From positions 68,848,740 to 68,912,739 of the forward strand of contig NW_023601322.1 in the NCBI RefSeq assembly GCF_014898055.3: a DNA stretch of 64,000 nucleotides, read 5' to 3'. Below the pieces are notes generated by a model. The model made no database searches. It was not told where the DNA came from and saw only the letters and a program-made list of their open reading frames with translations. This DNA is from Talpa occidentalis. Taxonomy: Eukaryota; Chordata; Mammalia; Eulipotyphla; Talpidae. Below, piece by piece: positions 61,641 through 64,000 of this stretch; positions within the stretch are counted from its first letter, which is position 1; the number at the start of each line of letters is the position of its first letter. The position numbers and the translations under genes are program-made.

Positions 61641-62477
61641 AATCAAAGCCTTGTTTGAGAGTCTCATCAAGACAGATCTTCAGCATCCTCCCACGCATGA
61701 CACTGTCCTTGTTCTTTATAAACTTGGCTAAAAGACATTCTTTTTTTCTTTAGGATTTTGCCAGCCTTTGTGGTGAAAGAGATGAGTATGTACTGTATCT
61801 GCAGGAATGATGGGGTGGCCTCTTTATGTTTTCTCTCTGCTCATAATTCTTTCTCAGACCTCAAATATTAGGTTTCTAAGCCTCTTTGAGACAGAATAGA
61901 CCTGGGTTCTTGTTCTCTTTTCCCATCTTTCTGGGACAACAAAAAAAATTCCAACAGTTTTTTCATTACAAATATTTAAAGGATTAAGGATCTTAGAGGT
62001 TACTGGCCAACTAAGTCCTATTCTGATCTTAACAGCTTTTATTTTTTCCCATCTTAGTGTGGGTAGATCTTTAGGTGTCAGGTTTCTGTAGGCTCTTCCT
62101 TTGCTTGTAGCATAAAAGGCCACAATGTCTTGAGAGTTTATCATATACCTGCGAGGGAATGAGTGCACAGGTACTGATAGCACCCCAGCAAGATTTCCCC
62201 CCCACTAAAAATCTATGAGTCACCTGGTGACATCCCATTCTCCTTTGACTAGATAGGGCGATTTCTGGGACATCACCAATCTCACCCTGGAGTCAGTCCA
62301 GGAACCAGTCTCCTGACAGAGGTCAAGCTTGCCCTGTTAATGGAAGATTCATGAATATTCCTGGTCATTGGCCCCTTAATTGAAAATATAGGGCCTTGCT
62401 TTGGGCTGGTATGTCACGCTGCCAAGTGGCAGGCTTCATTGTGATTTCACAACAATATTAAAAAAGACACAGCTTAG

Positions 62478-62746
62478 GGGGCCTTCCTGGTGGTGCAGGG
62501 GTTAAAGTCTCAGAGCTTTCAAGCTATCATCAGCCTCTGTGGCCTGAGTTCAATCCCCAGTCAGGGAGCTAACCCACATGGCACAGCAGACCTCTCCTGT
62601 CTTACCTACTGCTCCCCTCAGCAGTGTATTTCAGTAGATCTGCCTGTTCTGCTCCCCACTCTGTCTCTGATGAATCCCCTCACCCCCCCGCATCTCTTGC
62701 CTACACCCCCAGTTCTTGATGCATAAATAAACTAAAAAAAAAAAAA
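62478..62746 (+). mobile_element. tRNA-derived SINE, subfamily B, forward copy
   Basis: Perfect 17-bp TSD aaaaagacacagcttag at 62461-62477 and 62747-62763. Head ggccttcctggtggtgcagg, B-box-like GTTCAATCCCC (mutated from GTTCGATCC), body to gttcttgatgcataaataaa and an A-tail. Confidence 0.94.
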
Positions 62747-62763
62747 AAAAAGACACAGCTTAG

Positions 62764-64000
62764 CTTCAAGTTCCAGTTGCTGTGGGGATTTAGGGCAATG
62801 TGTACTAACTTTGAGGAAGATAGGACTTTTTTTTGCCAGGAATGTTACCAGTCCATTCCTATTCTAGACCCACTGATTGGCAGTTTTGAGAAGCCATGGG
62901 CTTCAAGGACCCAAACTGGATCTGCCCAAGGATTCCTCACAGCCACATTTGAATTATTAAATGGGATTTGTGAAAAAGCAAAGCTGCGTGTGGGTAAGAC
63001 TTTGTGAATTATTTATGAGGACCTGCCTCTGTCTGCCCCATCTACCCTGGAGCTGTCTGTCTGCCTTTCCTAACATGATTCCTCAACTATTTACAATCAT
63101 TTCTCCCTTTCTCTATTTCCTGTTTTCTCATTGTCTTGTCAGTACTGTGATGCTCTCTTTTCATCTAAGTGCTGGCACAGTTCCCTTCTGTCCTCTTCTT
63201 CCTGCTCTTTTCCTCTACCTGGAACTCCTCTGCCTGTTCTACCCCATCCTGTGGGCAGCCTGGGAAAAGTTATGGCCCCAGACCCAGAGGGGGAGCTGCA
63301 GATCTGGGCCCTGGTCATACTTCTGTGTGATTTCAGGCAGGCCTCACCTTTTGGAGCTTGATCTTCCAGGTGTGCAGTGGGCACAATGACTTTCTTCTTG
63401 CTCATCTCCAGTGAATAACAAATGAGAAAACATCTTGAAGAGGCTGAGGTGCATATCTAAATGTCAGCATTTGTAACACCCTGACTTACTATGTCAGTAA
63501 TAAAGATAAACCGGATTGAGTATAGAACCTCTGTGAATCTGGGCTGTGTTGTTTTGGTATTGTCAGACTGGTACTTGCCCTGCTAGGAAGTCATATCAGC
63601 TTTGATAAGTGGCTGTCCAAGCACATGAACAGTTTTCGTATCCTGTAAGCCTGGAGAAAGAAGGATCAAAGGAGAGGTAGTGAATTCCTGGATTATAAAA
63701 TCGATAGTATGTGAGGAAGGCCCAGTATAAGCTTTCTTTGTACTTCGTCTGCAAAGCACCCAGCTCTGCATTTTCTTTGGGTTGTTAGCTACAAATCATT
63801 CTTCTTCTGAAGGACATACCAAGGCAGAAAAAAATTCCAGGCTGGAGCAGATTCCATACATGACAGCCCTGGTCTGGCCACCTTTTCAGGTCTCTCTATT
63901 CTGTTAGCACAAAAACCCAGACTGCCTTTTTTTACTCACTGTGGGGTTTATTTCAGTAACATTTTAAAAAATAAGATTCATTTGTTGGTTTAAAGATTAT
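62764..64000. other. Unassigned intronic sequence
   Basis: No SIL1 exon or clear repeat. 63010-63360 is pyrimidine-rich and might be degraded L2. Open frames here have no recognised domain. Confidence 0.5.

Larger units (their letters stand above)
59797..64000 (+). other. SIL1: SIL1 intron 6 (5' part)
   Basis: Sequence after the exon 6 donor. It contains a hAT-type fragment, a MIR, other old repeat sequence and one + strand SINE. No further SIL1 exon is visible before the window ends. Confidence 0.88.

Noticed and set aside
62776..63007. Open frame containing CQECYQSIPILDPLIG as a possible exon
   Set aside because: No family recognised and it does not match SIL1 exon 7; flanking splice signals are not convincing.
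1..64000. CRISPR, operons, bacterial or viral systems
   Set aside because: Exon-intron structure, tRNA-SINEs and LINE-1 show mammalian nuclear DNA. Repeats here are interspersed elements, not spaced arrays.

Overview
The window is mammalian nuclear DNA. It has long introns, dense interspersed repeats, no bacterial or viral gene organisation, and three short exons with consensus splice sites. The exons encode part of SIL1, the endoplasmic-reticulum nucleotide exchange factor for BiP/HSPA5, on the + strand. They correspond to human coding exons 4, 5 and 6, at 43508-43628, 54577-54676 and 59605-59796. Splice phases join cleanly from one exon to the next, giving one open frame of about 104 residues. 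The earlier exons (signal peptide, N-terminal region) lie before the window and most of the armadillo-repeat core lies after it.

Layout: 1-43507 is the end of intron 3; 43629-54576 is intron 4 (10.9 kb); 54677-59604 is intron 5 (4.9 kb); 59797-64000 is the start of intron 6. I found no second protein gene, no tRNA, rRNA or CRISPR, and no recognisable endogenous retroviral gene. The other open frames are chance or lie inside repeats.

The introns are built from transposable elements of several ages. Youngest are about 20 copies of a tRNA-derived SINE (roughly 250-310 bp) in two subfamilies, most with clear target-site duplications (TSDs), and two LINE-1 copies. One L1 is 5'-truncated with an open ORF2 tail (30968-32982, +). 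The other is essentially full length with tandem 5'UTR units but broken ORFs (44483-50219, -), and fills about half of intron 4. Older layers include L2, MIR, ancient L1/HAL1 pieces, Tigger-type and hAT-type DNA transposons, and simple repeats.

Organism: a placental mammal with recent L1 and tRNA-SINE activity. The SINE (head GGGCCTCCCCGGTGGCGCAG) is not primate Alu, rodent B1/B2, carnivore CAN, ruminant Bov-tA or horse ERE as I remember them. I tentatively lean to a laurasiatherian, possibly a rhinolophoid bat, but this is low-confidence memory rather than a search result.

Points most worth a second look: an apparent in-frame 12-nt (4-residue) insertion at the 3' end of SIL1 exon 4; a near-perfect 75-bp inverted repeat with arms 1.1 kb apart; SINE copies carrying extra sequence between tail and TSD (possible 3' transduction) plus a SINE sub-lineage sharing an unusual tail; and the tandem 192-bp L1 promoter units. 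I saw no convincing new gene system.
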